A stretch of DNA of 64,000 nucleotides from Pseudomonadales bacterium. GTDB lineage: Bacteria > Pseudomonadota > Gammaproteobacteria > Pseudomonadales > Azotimanducaceae. The notes beneath the pieces were generated by a model. It was not told where the DNA came from. It worked only from the letters and a program-made list of their open reading frames with translations, and did no database searches. Below, one piece after another: positions 43,219 to 51,179 of this stretch; within the stretch, counting starts at the first letter, position 1, and each line of letters begins with the position of its first letter. Made by a program: the position numbers and the translations under genes. Location of the stretch: assembly GCA_041395945.1 (NCBI GenBank), contig JAWKZN010000001.1, positions 930,001 to 994,000 on the forward strand, written 5' to 3'.

Positions 43219-43233
43219 AACAACATGGTTGTT
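43219..43233. promoter_or_regulatory. Inverted repeat AACAAC-ATG-GTTGTT upstream of cysD
   Basis: A perfect six-base inverted repeat with a three-base spacer, in an AT-richer stretch about 65 bp before the cysD ATG. The position suits an operator. It does not match a site I can name; CysB sites are too degenerate to call by eye. Confidence 0.4.
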
Positions 43234-43296
43234 GAGCTGACGCTGCTGCTTCGATCTAATGCCTCGGGTCCACATACACAGCGCCCCGCCGCAGCC

Positions 43297-44220
43297 ATGT
43301 CCCAGAATCACTCCCCCGGCACCCAGCTGAGCCACCTCCAGCGTCTCGAAGCCGAGAGCATCCACATCATGCGCGAGGTACTCGCCGAGAGCGAGAATCC
43401 GGTGATGCTGTACTCCATCGGCAAGGATTCCTCGGTGATGCTGCATCTGGCGATGAAGGCCTTTTATCCGTCCCGACCGCCGTTCCCGCTGCTGCATGTG
43501 GACACCACCTGGAAGTTCCGGGAAATGATTGAATTCCGTGACCGTCTGGCGGCCGAGCTCGGCCTCGATCTGATCGTGCACATCAATCAGGACGGCGTGG
43601 CGGCCGGTGTCGGCCCTTTCACCCACGGAGCGTCGGTGCATACCGATGTGATGAAGACCCAGTCTTTGAAGCAGGCGCTCGACCGCTACGGTTTCGATGC
43701 CGCCTTCGGTGGTGCCCGCAGAGACGAGGAGAAGTCCCGGGCCAAGGAGCGTATTTTCTCCTTCCGCAACGCGCAGCATCGCTGGGATCCGAAGAATCAG
43801 CGGCCGGAACTGTGGCAGCTCTACAACGGGCGGGTGCGCAAAGGCGAATCGATCCGGGTGTTTCCCCTGTCGAACTGGACTGAACTCGACATATGGCAGT
43901 ACATCCATCAGGAAAATATTCCCATCGTGCCTCTGTATTTCGCAAAGCCGCGACCGGTGGTGGCACGCGACGGCATGCTGATCATGGCGGACGATGATCG
44001 GCTGCCCCTGCAGCCGGGCGAGCAGCCGGAGATGCGGATGGTCCGCTTCCGTACGCTGGGGTGTTATCCGCTGACCGGCGCGGTGGCAAGCACCGCGGAT
44101 ACCCTCACCGGCATCATCGAGGAAATGCTGGTAGCCCGGACTTCCGAACGGCAGGGGCGGGCGATTGACCATGACACCGCTGCATCGATGGAGAAGAAAA
44201 AGCAGGAGGGCTACTTCTGA
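43297..44220 (+). CDS. cysD: CysD, sulfate adenylyltransferase small subunit
   Basis: Makes adenosine phosphosulfate from sulfate and ATP together with CysN. The PP-loop SIGKDSSVML is near residues 40-49, and RRDEEKSRAKERIFSFRNAQ and PLSNWTELDIWQYI are typical. Starting at the ATG at 43297 (MSQNHSPGTQ) gives 307 residues, the usual size; an in-frame upstream extension covers the 7-mer repeat and is rejected. The stop shares a base with the cysN/C start. Confidence 0.96.
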   Translation: MSQNHSPGTQLSHLQRLEAESIHIMREVLAESENPVMLYSIGKDSSVMLHLAMKAFYPSRPPFPLLHVDTTWKFREMIEFRDRLAAELGLDLIVHINQDGVAAGVGPFTHGASVHTDVMKTQSLKQALDRYGFDAAFGGARRDEEKSRAKERIFSFRNAQHRWDPKNQRPELWQLYNGRVRKGESIRVFPLSNWTELDIWQYIHQENIPIVPLYFAKPRPVVARDGMLIMADDDRLPLQPGEQPEMRMVRFRTLGCYPLTGAVASTADTLTGIIEEMLVARTSERQGRAIDHDTAASMEKKKQEGYF

Positions 44221-46115
44221 TGGCTGCCCGGATCTCTGCAGACATTGAGACCTTCCTGACCGAGCAGGCCGCTAAATCCACTCTGCGATTTCTCACCTGT
44301 GGCAGTGTCGACGACGGCAAGAGTACGCTGATCGGTCGTCTCCTTTACGATGCGAAACAGATATTCGAAGACCAGCTCGCAACGCTGGAAGCGGACAGCC
44401 GCCGGATCGGTACCCAGGCTGGCGAAATCGACTTTGCACTGCTGGTCGATGGTCTGGCGGCGGAGCGTGAGCAGGGCATCACCATCGATGTCGCCTACCG
44501 GTTCTTCGCAACGGATCGCCGCAAATTCGTGGTTGCCGACACGCCGGGCCACGAGCAGTACACGCGCAACATGGCCACCGGCGCCTCTTCCGCCGAACTC
44601 GCGGTGATTCTGGTCGACGCCCGCAAAGGGGTGCTCACCCAGACCCGCCGCCACAGCTATATCGCCTCGCTGTTCGGTATTCGTGAGGTGGTGCTTGCCG
44701 TCAACAAGATGGATCTTGTGAACTACGACCAGACGCGCTTCGATGAGATCGTCGCCGACTACCGGGCATTCGCCGAGGGACTCGGCGCGCTCAACATCTG
44801 TGCGATTCCCATCTCGGCGCTGAAGGGCGAGAACGTCACGGTAGCCAGCGAGCACATGGCCTGGTATCAGGGACCGACGCTGCTCGAGCATCTCGAAACC
44901 GTGAATGTCTTTCAGGAAATCGAGCAGCAGCCGTTCCGCCTGCCGGTGCAGTGGGTCAATCGACCCAACTCGGAGTTTCGTGGCTTCAGTGGCACGGTTG
45001 CTTCGGGGCGGGTGGCACCCGGTGACAGTGTGCGCATACTGCCAGCGGGCACGGCAACCAGCGTGGCGCGGCTTGTGACCCGGGATGGCGACCTGGCCCA
45101 GGCAATCCCGGGTCAGGCGATCACTGTGGTGCTTGAAGACGAAGTGGATGTGAGCCGGGGTGATGTCATAGCCGCCGCCCAGTCGCCCTGTCAGACCTCG
45201 GATCAGTTCGCCGTGCATCTGCTGTGGATGCAGGAACAGCCCCTGTATCCGGGTCGGCAGTACTATCTGAAGTCCGGTGCCAGGACCGTGCCCTGCGTGG
45301 TTACCGAACTCAAGCACAAGGTGAACGTCAACACGCTGGAGACCCAGCCGGCTAAGCGCCTCGAACTGAATGAGATCGGTGTCGGCAACCTGAGTCTGAG
45401 TGATCGGATTCCATTCGATCCGTACTCGGAAAACCGCACCCTGGGCAGTTTCATTCTCATCGACCGCCAGAGTTTCGATACAGTGGGCGCGGGGCTGCTT
45501 GATTTTTCGTTGCGGCGCGCGGAAAACGTGCACTGGCAGGCGCTGAGTGTGGACAAGTCGCATCGCGCCCGGATCAAACATCAGCAGCCGTGCATCATCT
45601 GGCTCACAGGTCTGTCCGGGTCAGGCAAGTCGACGATCGCCAATCTGCTGGAAGCCCGCCTGCACGAAGCGCACCGTCACACCTACGTGCTCGATGGTGA
45701 CAACGTCCGCCACGGATTGAACAGGGACCTCGGTTTCACCGAAGCAGACCGGGTGGAGAATATCCGCCGGGTCGGTGAAACGGCGAAGCTGATGGTGGAT
45801 GCAGGTCTGATCACCATCGTGTCTTTCATTTCACCCTTCCGCAGCGAACGCCGCATGGTGCGTGAACTGGTTGGAGAGGATGAGTTTCTCGAAGTCTTCG
45901 TCGATACGCCCCTCGAAGTCTGTGAGCGAAGAGACCCGAAAGGCCTTTACCGTAAGGCGCGGGCGGGTGAGATCGCCAATTTCACCGGGATCGACTCGGA
46001 ATATCAGGCACCGGAAGCCGCGGAACTTGTCCTCCACACCGAAGATGAGACGCCGGAGGCTTCCGTTGATCGGCTTGTCGAACTGCTGGAGGCCCGCGGC
46101 GTACTCAGCCTCTGA
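44220..46115 (+). CDS. cysNC: CysN/C, sulfate adenylyltransferase GTPase fused to APS kinase
   Basis: A bifunctional 631-residue enzyme. The N-terminal elongation-factor-like GTPase has the P-loop GSVDDGKST at residues 28-36 and DTPGHEQYTRNMATGA as G3. The C-terminal APS kinase has its P-loop GLSGSGKST at about 464-472, then DGDNVRHGLNRDLGF. Together with CysD it converts sulfate to PAPS. The fusion is common in gammaproteobacteria with this gene order. No cysH or cysI is in the window. Confidence 0.96.
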   Translation: MAARISADIETFLTEQAAKSTLRFLTCGSVDDGKSTLIGRLLYDAKQIFEDQLATLEADSRRIGTQAGEIDFALLVDGLAAEREQGITIDVAYRFFATDRRKFVVADTPGHEQYTRNMATGASSAELAVILVDARKGVLTQTRRHSYIASLFGIREVVLAVNKMDLVNYDQTRFDEIVADYRAFAEGLGALNICAIPISALKGENVTVASEHMAWYQGPTLLEHLETVNVFQEIEQQPFRLPVQWVNRPNSEFRGFSGTVASGRVAPGDSVRILPAGTATSVARLVTRDGDLAQAIPGQAITVVLEDEVDVSRGDVIAAAQSPCQTSDQFAVHLLWMQEQPLYPGRQYYLKSGARTVPCVVTELKHKVNVNTLETQPAKRLELNEIGVGNLSLSDRIPFDPYSENRTLGSFILIDRQSFDTVGAGLLDFSLRRAENVHWQALSVDKSHRARIKHQQPCIIWLTGLSGSGKSTIANLLEARLHEAHRHTYVLDGDNVRHGLNRDLGFTEADRVENIRRVGETAKLMVDAGLITIVSFISPFRSERRMVRELVGEDEFLEVFVDTPLEVCERRDPKGLYRKARAGEIANFTGIDSEYQAPEAAELVLHTEDETPEASVDRLVELLEARGVLSL

Positions 46116-46128
46116 CGCGCAGCGTCAG
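46112..46128 (+). terminator. Short perfect hairpin overlapping the cysN/C stop codon
   Basis: CTGACGC (46112-46118) and GCGTCAG (46122-46128) form a seven-base stem with a three-base loop. There is no T-run after it, so this may act as an RNA end-protecting structure instead of an intrinsic terminator. Confidence 0.4.
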
Positions 46129-46160
46129 ACGTCCGGCGGCAGGTGCCCGCTGTCAGCCCT

Positions 46161-46559
46161 TCAGCGCGCCGGTACCGCTTCGCAGGGATGACCGGCTTCT
46201 TTCCACGCCCGGAAGCCGCCGCCAACGTGGCAGGCGTTTTCCAGTCCCATCCGCTGCAGGGTCTGGGTAGTCAGCGCCGAGCGCCAGCCGCTCTGGCAGT
46301 AGAAGACGAAGCGCTTCTGCTCCCCGAATACGGGTTTGAAGTAAGGGCTCTCCGGGTCGACCCAGAACTCCAGCATGCCGCGTGGCGCATGAAATGCGCC
46401 CGGGATTTTGCCTTCCCGTTCGAGTTCCCGGGGATCCCGTATGTCGACGAACTGCACGGAATCGTCGTCGAGCCACGCCACAGCCTGATCGGGCGTCACG
46501 GTTGCTATTTCCGCCTCGGCGGCTTCCAGCAGTTTCCGGTATCCGGTGGTGATGGGCAT
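46161..46559 (-). CDS. Single-domain rhodanese-like sulfurtransferase
   Basis: A 132-residue protein. The active-site cysteine is Cys88 in FVFYCQSGWRSALT, and the substrate-binding motif VDIRDPRELEREGKIPGA is present. The acceptor is unknown. It lies convergent with cysN/C, so a link to sulfur handling is suggestive only. Confidence 0.9.
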   Translation of the reverse strand: MPITTGYRKLLEAAEAEIATVTPDQAVAWLDDDSVQFVDIRDPRELEREGKIPGAFHAPRGMLEFWVDPESPYFKPVFGEQKRFVFYCQSGWRSALTTQTLQRMGLENACHVGGGFRAWKEAGHPCEAVPAR

Positions 46560-46751
46560 CCTGATCTCCTTGGTCTGGCTTCGGCTCTTAAACGGGCCGT
46601 TCCCGGTGGACGGGGTTGGTTGCTGTTCTATGCTCAGGGCTTACCCGTGGCGTCACTTTCGACACTGTCTGGGCATCTGGCAGACGCGGTCGAGCCGCGA
46701 AAAACAGGTAAAAAAAGCTAAATAAAACAATGGGATGAATCCATATCTGTA

Positions 46752-47009
46752 ATGTTGGCACGAAATCTGATGTGTTCCCTGCGACGTTGGCATGAGTATG
46801 AGCAGTACATGAACCACCGCACAGCCCCGAGCTATCCGGAACAGTTCACGACCACACCCGATCTTCTCCATGTGGTCATCCCCCGGGCGGAAATCGTCGC
46901 TGAGATGACCGTGCGCGGCGAGCACGAAACCCTCAACGATGTCTGCCTGGCGGTGGCCATGGTTGCCGATGTGATCGGCACGGCGCAGATGCTCGCAGCC
47001 GCGGAGTAG
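46752..47009 (+). CDS. Small hypothetical protein
   Basis: An 85-residue frame from the ATG at 46752, or 66 residues from the ATG at 46809. The part after residue 20 (TTPDLLHVVIPRAEIVAEMT, then NDVCLAVAMVADVIGTAQML) is plausible as a folded alpha-beta protein and has third-position GC like its neighbours. The first 19 residues are less convincing. No ribosome-binding site is strong at either start. No function can be assigned. Confidence 0.45.
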   Translation: MLARNLMCSLRRWHEYEQYMNHRTAPSYPEQFTTTPDLLHVVIPRAEIVAEMTVRGEHETLNDVCLAVAMVADVIGTAQMLAAAE

Positions 47010-47027
47010 CCGGCGCTGCACCGGGGT

Positions 47028-47079
47028 CGGGATTCCCATCCCGCTCGGGATTCCATCCCGCTCGGGATTCCATCCCGCC
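47028..47079. repeat. Three tandem self-complementary 17-18-mers between convergent genes
   Basis: Three head-to-tail copies of CGGGATTCCATCCCGCT (47028-47045 with one extra C, 47046-47062, 47063-47079). Each forms a stem CGGGAT/ATCCCG with a three- or four-base loop. The array ends two bases from the enoyl-CoA hydratase stop codon. It may stop transcription from both sides. Confidence 0.8.
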
Positions 47080-47080
47080 T

Positions 47081-47851
47081 TTAGCGACCCTTCCAGTTCG
47101 GCGCGCGCTTTTCAGCGAACGCCCGGGGACCTTCCACGAAGTCCTCGCTCCTGACCATGGCTTTCACGCTGTCGTAGGGCTCGCGCATGGACTCTTCCAG
47201 CGAAGCGATGCTCAGCGATCTGTACACCACGTCTTTGCTGGCACGGATAGACAGGGGTGCACAGGCGCAGATGTCCGTGGCCCAGCGACGCGCAGCGTCG
47301 ATCAGTTCATCGTGGGGTACCACTTCGTTGACGAAGCCCAGACTCAATCCCTCCGCAGCGGGCACATGGCGGCCGGTCAGAATCATTCCCAGAGCACGCT
47401 TGGAGCCGATCTGGCGGGGCAGTCGCTGCAGTCCGCCGGCCAGGGCAGCGAGACCTACTTTGGGCTCGGGCAGGGCAAAGGTGGCTCTGTCCGATGCGAT
47501 GATCAGATCGCAGGAAAGGGCGATCTCGAAACCGCCGCCCATGGCCGCCCCGTTTACCGCTGCGATCACCGGTTTGGTCAGGTCGAAGCGTGAGGACAGA
47601 CCGCCGAATCCACGCGGTGTGGGCACGCGTTCTCCCCCTTCCGCCTGGTAACGCAGGTCATTCCCGGCACTGAAGGCGCGGCCGCTGCCGGTGATGATGG
47701 CAACCCAGAGGTCATCGTCTGCAGCGAAATCATCGAAAACAGCACCCAGTTCGGCGTTCGCGGGCGGATGCAGGGCGTTCAGTCGATCGGGCCGGTTGAG
47801 TGTCACGGTCATGATGTGGTCGCGCTTGTCGACCAGACAGTATTCGGGCAT
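47081..47851 (-). CDS. Enoyl-CoA hydratase/isomerase-family protein
   Basis: A 256-residue crotonase-fold protein. The first oxyanion-hole segment is SGRAFSAGNDLRYQ near 55-70, and the second is NGAAMGGGFEIALSCDLIIA near 100-119. The usual acidic catalytic residue region reads LPEPKVGLAALAGGLQRLPR, with one conventional glutamate (LPEPKVG) kept. Whether it hydrates enoyl-CoA or catalyses a related reaction is not decidable. ATG at 47851. Confidence 0.88.
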   Translation of the reverse strand: MPEYCLVDKRDHIMTVTLNRPDRLNALHPPANAELGAVFDDFAADDDLWVAIITGSGRAFSAGNDLRYQAEGGERVPTPRGFGGLSSRFDLTKPVIAAVNGAAMGGGFEIALSCDLIIASDRATFALPEPKVGLAALAGGLQRLPRQIGSKRALGMILTGRHVPAAEGLSLGFVNEVVPHDELIDAARRWATDICACAPLSIRASKDVVYRSLSIASLEESMREPYDSVKAMVRSEDFVEGPRAFAEKRAPNWKGR

Positions 47852-47886
47852 GGCTCGTCTCCGTTGCGGTACCGGCAGAGAACCGG

Positions 47887-48489
47887 CTACAGATGTTGTG
47901 TCGAATTGAAGAAGTTAACGTAGGGCGACGGAGAAAGCACGAGTTCGGTGAGGCTGCAGTTGGCGAAGTGGTAGTCGATCCAGCGCGCGGGACTCGAATC
48001 GATAAGACTGCTCAGTGCAATCGCCAGGGCAGCACCATGACCCACCACCAGCACCTGGGCGTCTGTTTCATGCTGCTCGTGAATCTGCCGGATTGCCGCC
48101 ACGATACGCTCTGCCACCTGGCTCAGCGACTCACCCCCGGGTGGTGCGAAGGCCGGATCTGCGATCGTCCGGCCGACGAAGTCGTGTTCGCTCGCGAGAA
48201 CCTGAAAGGGTGTGCCTTCCCAGTCACCTATGGCGTACTCCCGGAGATCTTCGCAGACCAGAGGCTGCAGATCGAGACGGTGTCCGACCTGTTCCGCGGT
48301 TTGTCGGCAGCGCGCAAGCGGGCTGCTGTAGATCGCACTGAGTCCGGGATGATGTCTGGCGAGGTGTCGAGCCGTCCTCCGGGCCTGCAGTATTCCACGC
48401 CAGGTGAGCGCGCTGTCGGTCGAGCCGTGCCAGAGACCGCGCCGATTGGCGAGAATCTGACCATGGCGCAGAAGCAGGAGCGAGGCCAT
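47887..48489 (-). CDS. Histidine phosphatase-family protein
   Basis: A 200-residue phosphoglycerate-mutase-like phosphatase. The phosphohistidine motif is LLLRHGQ (Arg8, His9, Gly10); the later motif VVGHGAALAIALSSL carries the second histidine. The GDWEGTPFQVL acidic segment is the CobC-like region. The substrate is unknown; it could act on a small phosphomonoester. It starts eight bases after the small gene at 48498, on the same strand. Confidence 0.88.
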   Translation of the reverse strand: MASLLLLRHGQILANRRGLWHGSTDSALTWRGILQARRTARHLARHHPGLSAIYSSPLARCRQTAEQVGHRLDLQPLVCEDLREYAIGDWEGTPFQVLASEHDFVGRTIADPAFAPPGGESLSQVAERIVAAIRQIHEQHETDAQVLVVGHGAALAIALSSLIDSSPARWIDYHFANCSLTELVLSPSPYVNFFNSTQHL

Positions 48490-48497
48490 GGCTGGCC

Positions 48498-48719
48498 TCA
48501 GACCCGGATGTCGAGATATTGCCCGACCCGCGGGCCCGTTTCGGACAGGCGTCCCGCCAGCGGATAGGGTGAGGGTCTCGTGGTGCGGCGGCTGAAGCGC
48601 AGGCGCGGTGCGATGCTCTGGACCGGCACGACTTCCTGCCGGGACAATGCCGGAGCAATGACTGGCAGTCGGGTCGTCGTGTCGATGGCTTCAGTCCTCA
48701 CTCTCGTGTGAGCGGACAT
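48498..48719 (-). CDS. Small hypothetical protein upstream of the phosphatase
   Basis: A 73-residue basic frame ending SETGPRVGQYLDIRV. The conserved-looking tail and its position eight bases before the phosphatase gene suggest a real product. There is no clear ribosome-binding site, and no domain is recognised. Could be spurious. Confidence 0.4.
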   Translation of the reverse strand: MSAHTRVRTEAIDTTTRLPVIAPALSRQEVVPVQSIAPRLRFSRRTTRPSPYPLAGRLSETGPRVGQYLDIRV

Positions 48720-48751
48720 TTTGTGCGAAATGGGTCACGCTTTGATAGTTC

Positions 48752-48772
48752 CGGCACGGCAATTTTGTGCCG
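48752..48772. promoter_or_regulatory. Hairpin CGGCAC/GTGCCG upstream of apbE
   Basis: Six-base arms at 48752-48757 and 48767-48772 with a nine-base loop, in a short divergent gap between the small gene at 48719 and apbE. It could be an operator or a leader hairpin. No matching known site. Confidence 0.4.
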
Positions 48773-48790
48773 CATTGGTAATTCGAATTC

Positions 48791-49954
48791 ATGAGCACCT
48801 TGGAAAACGATGGATTCCTGACACGGGCCCCGGCGCGCGCGCCGGGTTTCCGACAGTTACAGCGGCGGCGACTGGCGTTCGCCGGCTGGCTGATCTCGCT
48901 GGCAGTTAGCGGCTGCTCGGCTGAGCGGGAATACCTTCGGCTGACCGGACCCACGATGGGGACCCGGTACCAGGTCACCGCCCGCTGTGATACGCCGGTG
49001 GCGGTCCTCAAGGCCGCGGTCACTGACGAACTCCTCGCCGTAAACGCGGCGATGTCCACCTACGACCCGGCGTCGGAGTTGTCGCGCTTCAACTCGAGTC
49101 CCCCCGGTGACTGGTTCCCGGTATCTGCGGAGCTTGCGGAGGTGGTGGCCGCGGCTGCCCGGGTCAGCGAGGAGAGTGGCGGTGCCTTTGATGTGACCGT
49201 GGGGCCCCTGGTAAATCTGTGGGGCTTCGGTCCGAAATCTGCTGCGCCGCAACCTGTTCCTGGTGCGGATGGTGCGGATGGTGCGGAAGGAACAGAAACG
49301 CCGGAAGGCGCCCGGGGTTCTGCGGCGGTGGTGCCGCCGGGACCCGATGCGGTTGCGGCCGCCCGTCGGCAGGTGGGTTACCGCTTTCTGTCCGTGCGGC
49401 CCGATCCGCCCGCCCTGCGCAAAGATCGGAGTCTGTACGTGGACCTGTCTGCCATCGCCAAGGGGCATGGCGTGGATCGGCTCACCGGGCTGCTGGATCG
49501 TTCCGGATGTACCGACTACCTGGTGGATGTGGGTGGCGAGGTGAGAGTGCTGGGGTCCAATCCCGGCGGCACGGCCTGGCGGATCGGTGTGGAAACCCCG
49601 GAAGCCGGACAGTGGGGCGGAGTGCAGAAGGTCCTGGTGCTGCATGATCGGGCGGTCGCCACCTCGGGTGACTACCGGAATTTTGTCGAGTTCGACCAGC
49701 ATCGCTTCTCCCACACCATCGATCCCCGCACCGGGGCTCCGGTGGTCCATGGACTGGCCTCGGTGACGGTGATCCATGCCAGTGCCATGATGGCGGACGC
49801 CTATGCGACGGCACTCAACGTGCTCGGGCCGGTGGAGGCGCTCGCTTTCGCCGAAGCGCGCGCTCTTGCCGTTTATCTGCTGATCCATACCCAGGGGGGC
49901 TTCGAAGCGCGTTATACTCAGCCCATGTATGAATACCTCGTAGACGCCCAATGA
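48791..49954 (+). CDS. apbE: ApbE, FAD:protein FMN transferase (lipoprotein)
   Basis: Covalently attaches FMN to threonine of subunits such as NqrB and NqrC. The 387 residues carry a lipobox at LAVSGC (Cys42), preceded by basic residues. Conserved segments are GPTMGTRYQVTARC, NAAMSTYDPASELSRFNSS, DLSAIAKGHGVDRL and the VDVGGEVRVLG and TSGDYRNFVEF metal-binding region. An insertion around residues 155-180 (GADGADGAEGTETPEG) is encoded by a 9-bp repeat, GGTGCGGAT at 49262-49288, with three copies. It overlaps nqrM by four bases. Confidence 0.93.
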   Translation: MSTLENDGFLTRAPARAPGFRQLQRRRLAFAGWLISLAVSGCSAEREYLRLTGPTMGTRYQVTARCDTPVAVLKAAVTDELLAVNAAMSTYDPASELSRFNSSPPGDWFPVSAELAEVVAAAARVSEESGGAFDVTVGPLVNLWGFGPKSAAPQPVPGADGADGAEGTETPEGARGSAAVVPPGPDAVAAARRQVGYRFLSVRPDPPALRKDRSLYVDLSAIAKGHGVDRLTGLLDRSGCTDYLVDVGGEVRVLGSNPGGTAWRIGVETPEAGQWGGVQKVLVLHDRAVATSGDYRNFVEFDQHRFSHTIDPRTGAPVVHGLASVTVIHASAMMADAYATALNVLGPVEALAFAEARALAVYLLIHTQGGFEARYTQPMYEYLVDAQ

Positions 49955-50205
49955 CCCTCGTACTCACCTTTGTCGCCATGCTGCTGCTGGTTGCCGGTAT
50001 GGCCGTCGGCGTGATTTTCGGACGCCGGCCCATAGCCGGGAGCTGCGGTGGCATGAAAGCGCTCGGCCTGGACGTGGATTGCGAAGTCTGTGGCGGAGAT
50101 CCGAACCGCTGCGACTCTGAACGTGGTGCTCCGACTGCCCGTAGTACGCGCCGTCGTACCGCACCGGTGCAGTACGATCCATCTGAGGACGCCGACACCC
50201 GCTGA
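49951..50205 (+). CDS. nqrM: NqrM, Na+-NQR maturation protein
   Basis: Inserts the iron centre of Na+-translocating NADH:quinone reductase. The 84 residues have one transmembrane helix (3-24), then GVIFGRRPIAGSCGGM and the cysteine set CEVCGGDPNRC, the family pattern. apbE-nqrM is a normal pair at the end of nqr operons, but the nqrA-F genes do not precede it here. The last 25 residues are basic and variable. Confidence 0.92.
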   Translation: MTLVLTFVAMLLLVAGMAVGVIFGRRPIAGSCGGMKALGLDVDCEVCGGDPNRCDSERGAPTARSTRRRTAPVQYDPSEDADTR

Positions 50206-50264
50206 TCTGCGCCCGCCGGAATGTCGACTATGCTTAGTTGAAGCACCAGTCGAATCCAGACTTC

Positions 50265-51113
50265 ATGATCCAAGCAAAGGGTGTAGATGCTGCCGCTCTG
50301 GCAGACATCGGTTCCCAACTCAGAGACGAAGTGGTGCAGGGCAGGATAGAGCTGCCCCTGCTCCCGCATGTCGCCGCCGAGGTGCTGTCCAGTTCGCTGG
50401 ACGAGCGCTCGGATGCCGCCCGCCTGGCGGAACTGATTCAGCAGGATCAGGCACTGGCGACCCACGTCCTGCGGGTGGTCAATTCTCCCGCTTTCCGTGG
50501 AGCTATCGAGATCGTCGCGCTGCAGCAGGCCATCGCCCGACTCGGGATGGAGCGGATCCGGGAGATTGCCCTTTCTGCGTCGTTGAAAGGTGCGCTTTTC
50601 AGACCCGGTCATTTTCAGAGTCTGCTGGACGAAAACTGGCGCACCGGTCTGGCCGCGGGCCTGTGGGCGAAAGAGGTTGCCAGGGCCTGCCGGAAGAATG
50701 TGGAAATGGCTTATCTGTGCGGGCTGCTCCACAACATCGGCGTACCACTCATTCTGCATCGCCTCGGCGACCTCTGTAGTGGACTGGACCTTGCGCGGGT
50801 TGAGCCGCTGCTCAAAGAACTGGCTCCCCTGGCCGGTGAACGGCTCGCCATCGAATGGAAGCTGCCGGACCTCGTGCCCGTGACCATCGCTCATCTCGAC
50901 CATTTCGAAACAGCCGGGGATGCGATGGATGCCGTGGCTGTTGCAGCGACCGGAGTCGCACTCGGACGCTGGATGTGCACTCGCACCATACTCATCAATG
51001 AGGTTATCGCGCTGCCTTCCACACAGCATCTGAACCTGTACCCGGAAGATGTGGAAAAGGTGCTGGAGAAGCTCGACAGCATCCGGGAATCGATGGAGTC
51101 CATGAGCCTTTAG
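50265..51113 (+). CDS. HDOD-domain protein
   Basis: A 282-residue protein (start at ATG 50265; TTG 50238 is possible). The HDOD segment LPLLPHVAAEVLSSSLDERS and IQQDQALATHVLRVVNSPAF fits the family near 38-80, then AYLCGLLHNIGVPLILHRLG carries the HD-like region in which the metal-binding pair appears altered. HDOD proteins commonly act in c-di-GMP or stress signalling, usually without phosphodiesterase activity. No partner domain is seen. Confidence 0.85.
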   Translation: MIQAKGVDAAALADIGSQLRDEVVQGRIELPLLPHVAAEVLSSSLDERSDAARLAELIQQDQALATHVLRVVNSPAFRGAIEIVALQQAIARLGMERIREIALSASLKGALFRPGHFQSLLDENWRTGLAAGLWAKEVARACRKNVEMAYLCGLLHNIGVPLILHRLGDLCSGLDLARVEPLLKELAPLAGERLAIEWKLPDLVPVTIAHLDHFETAGDAMDAVAVAATGVALGRWMCTRTILINEVIALPSTQHLNLYPEDVEKVLEKLDSIRESMESMSL

Positions 51114-51179
51114 ACAGGCTCACCGCGGGCAGCGGTGCCGACGCCGGTGCTCCGGTGGAAACGGATTGAGGATGGTCCA

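Noticed and set aside
43096..43296. N-terminal extension of CysD
   Set aside because: The in-frame extension covers the 7-mer repeat and the inverted repeat, has no ribosome-binding site and would make CysD longer than the family.
47028..47079. CRISPR array
   Set aside because: The units are 17-18 bp, directly adjacent with no spacers and no cas genes are present.
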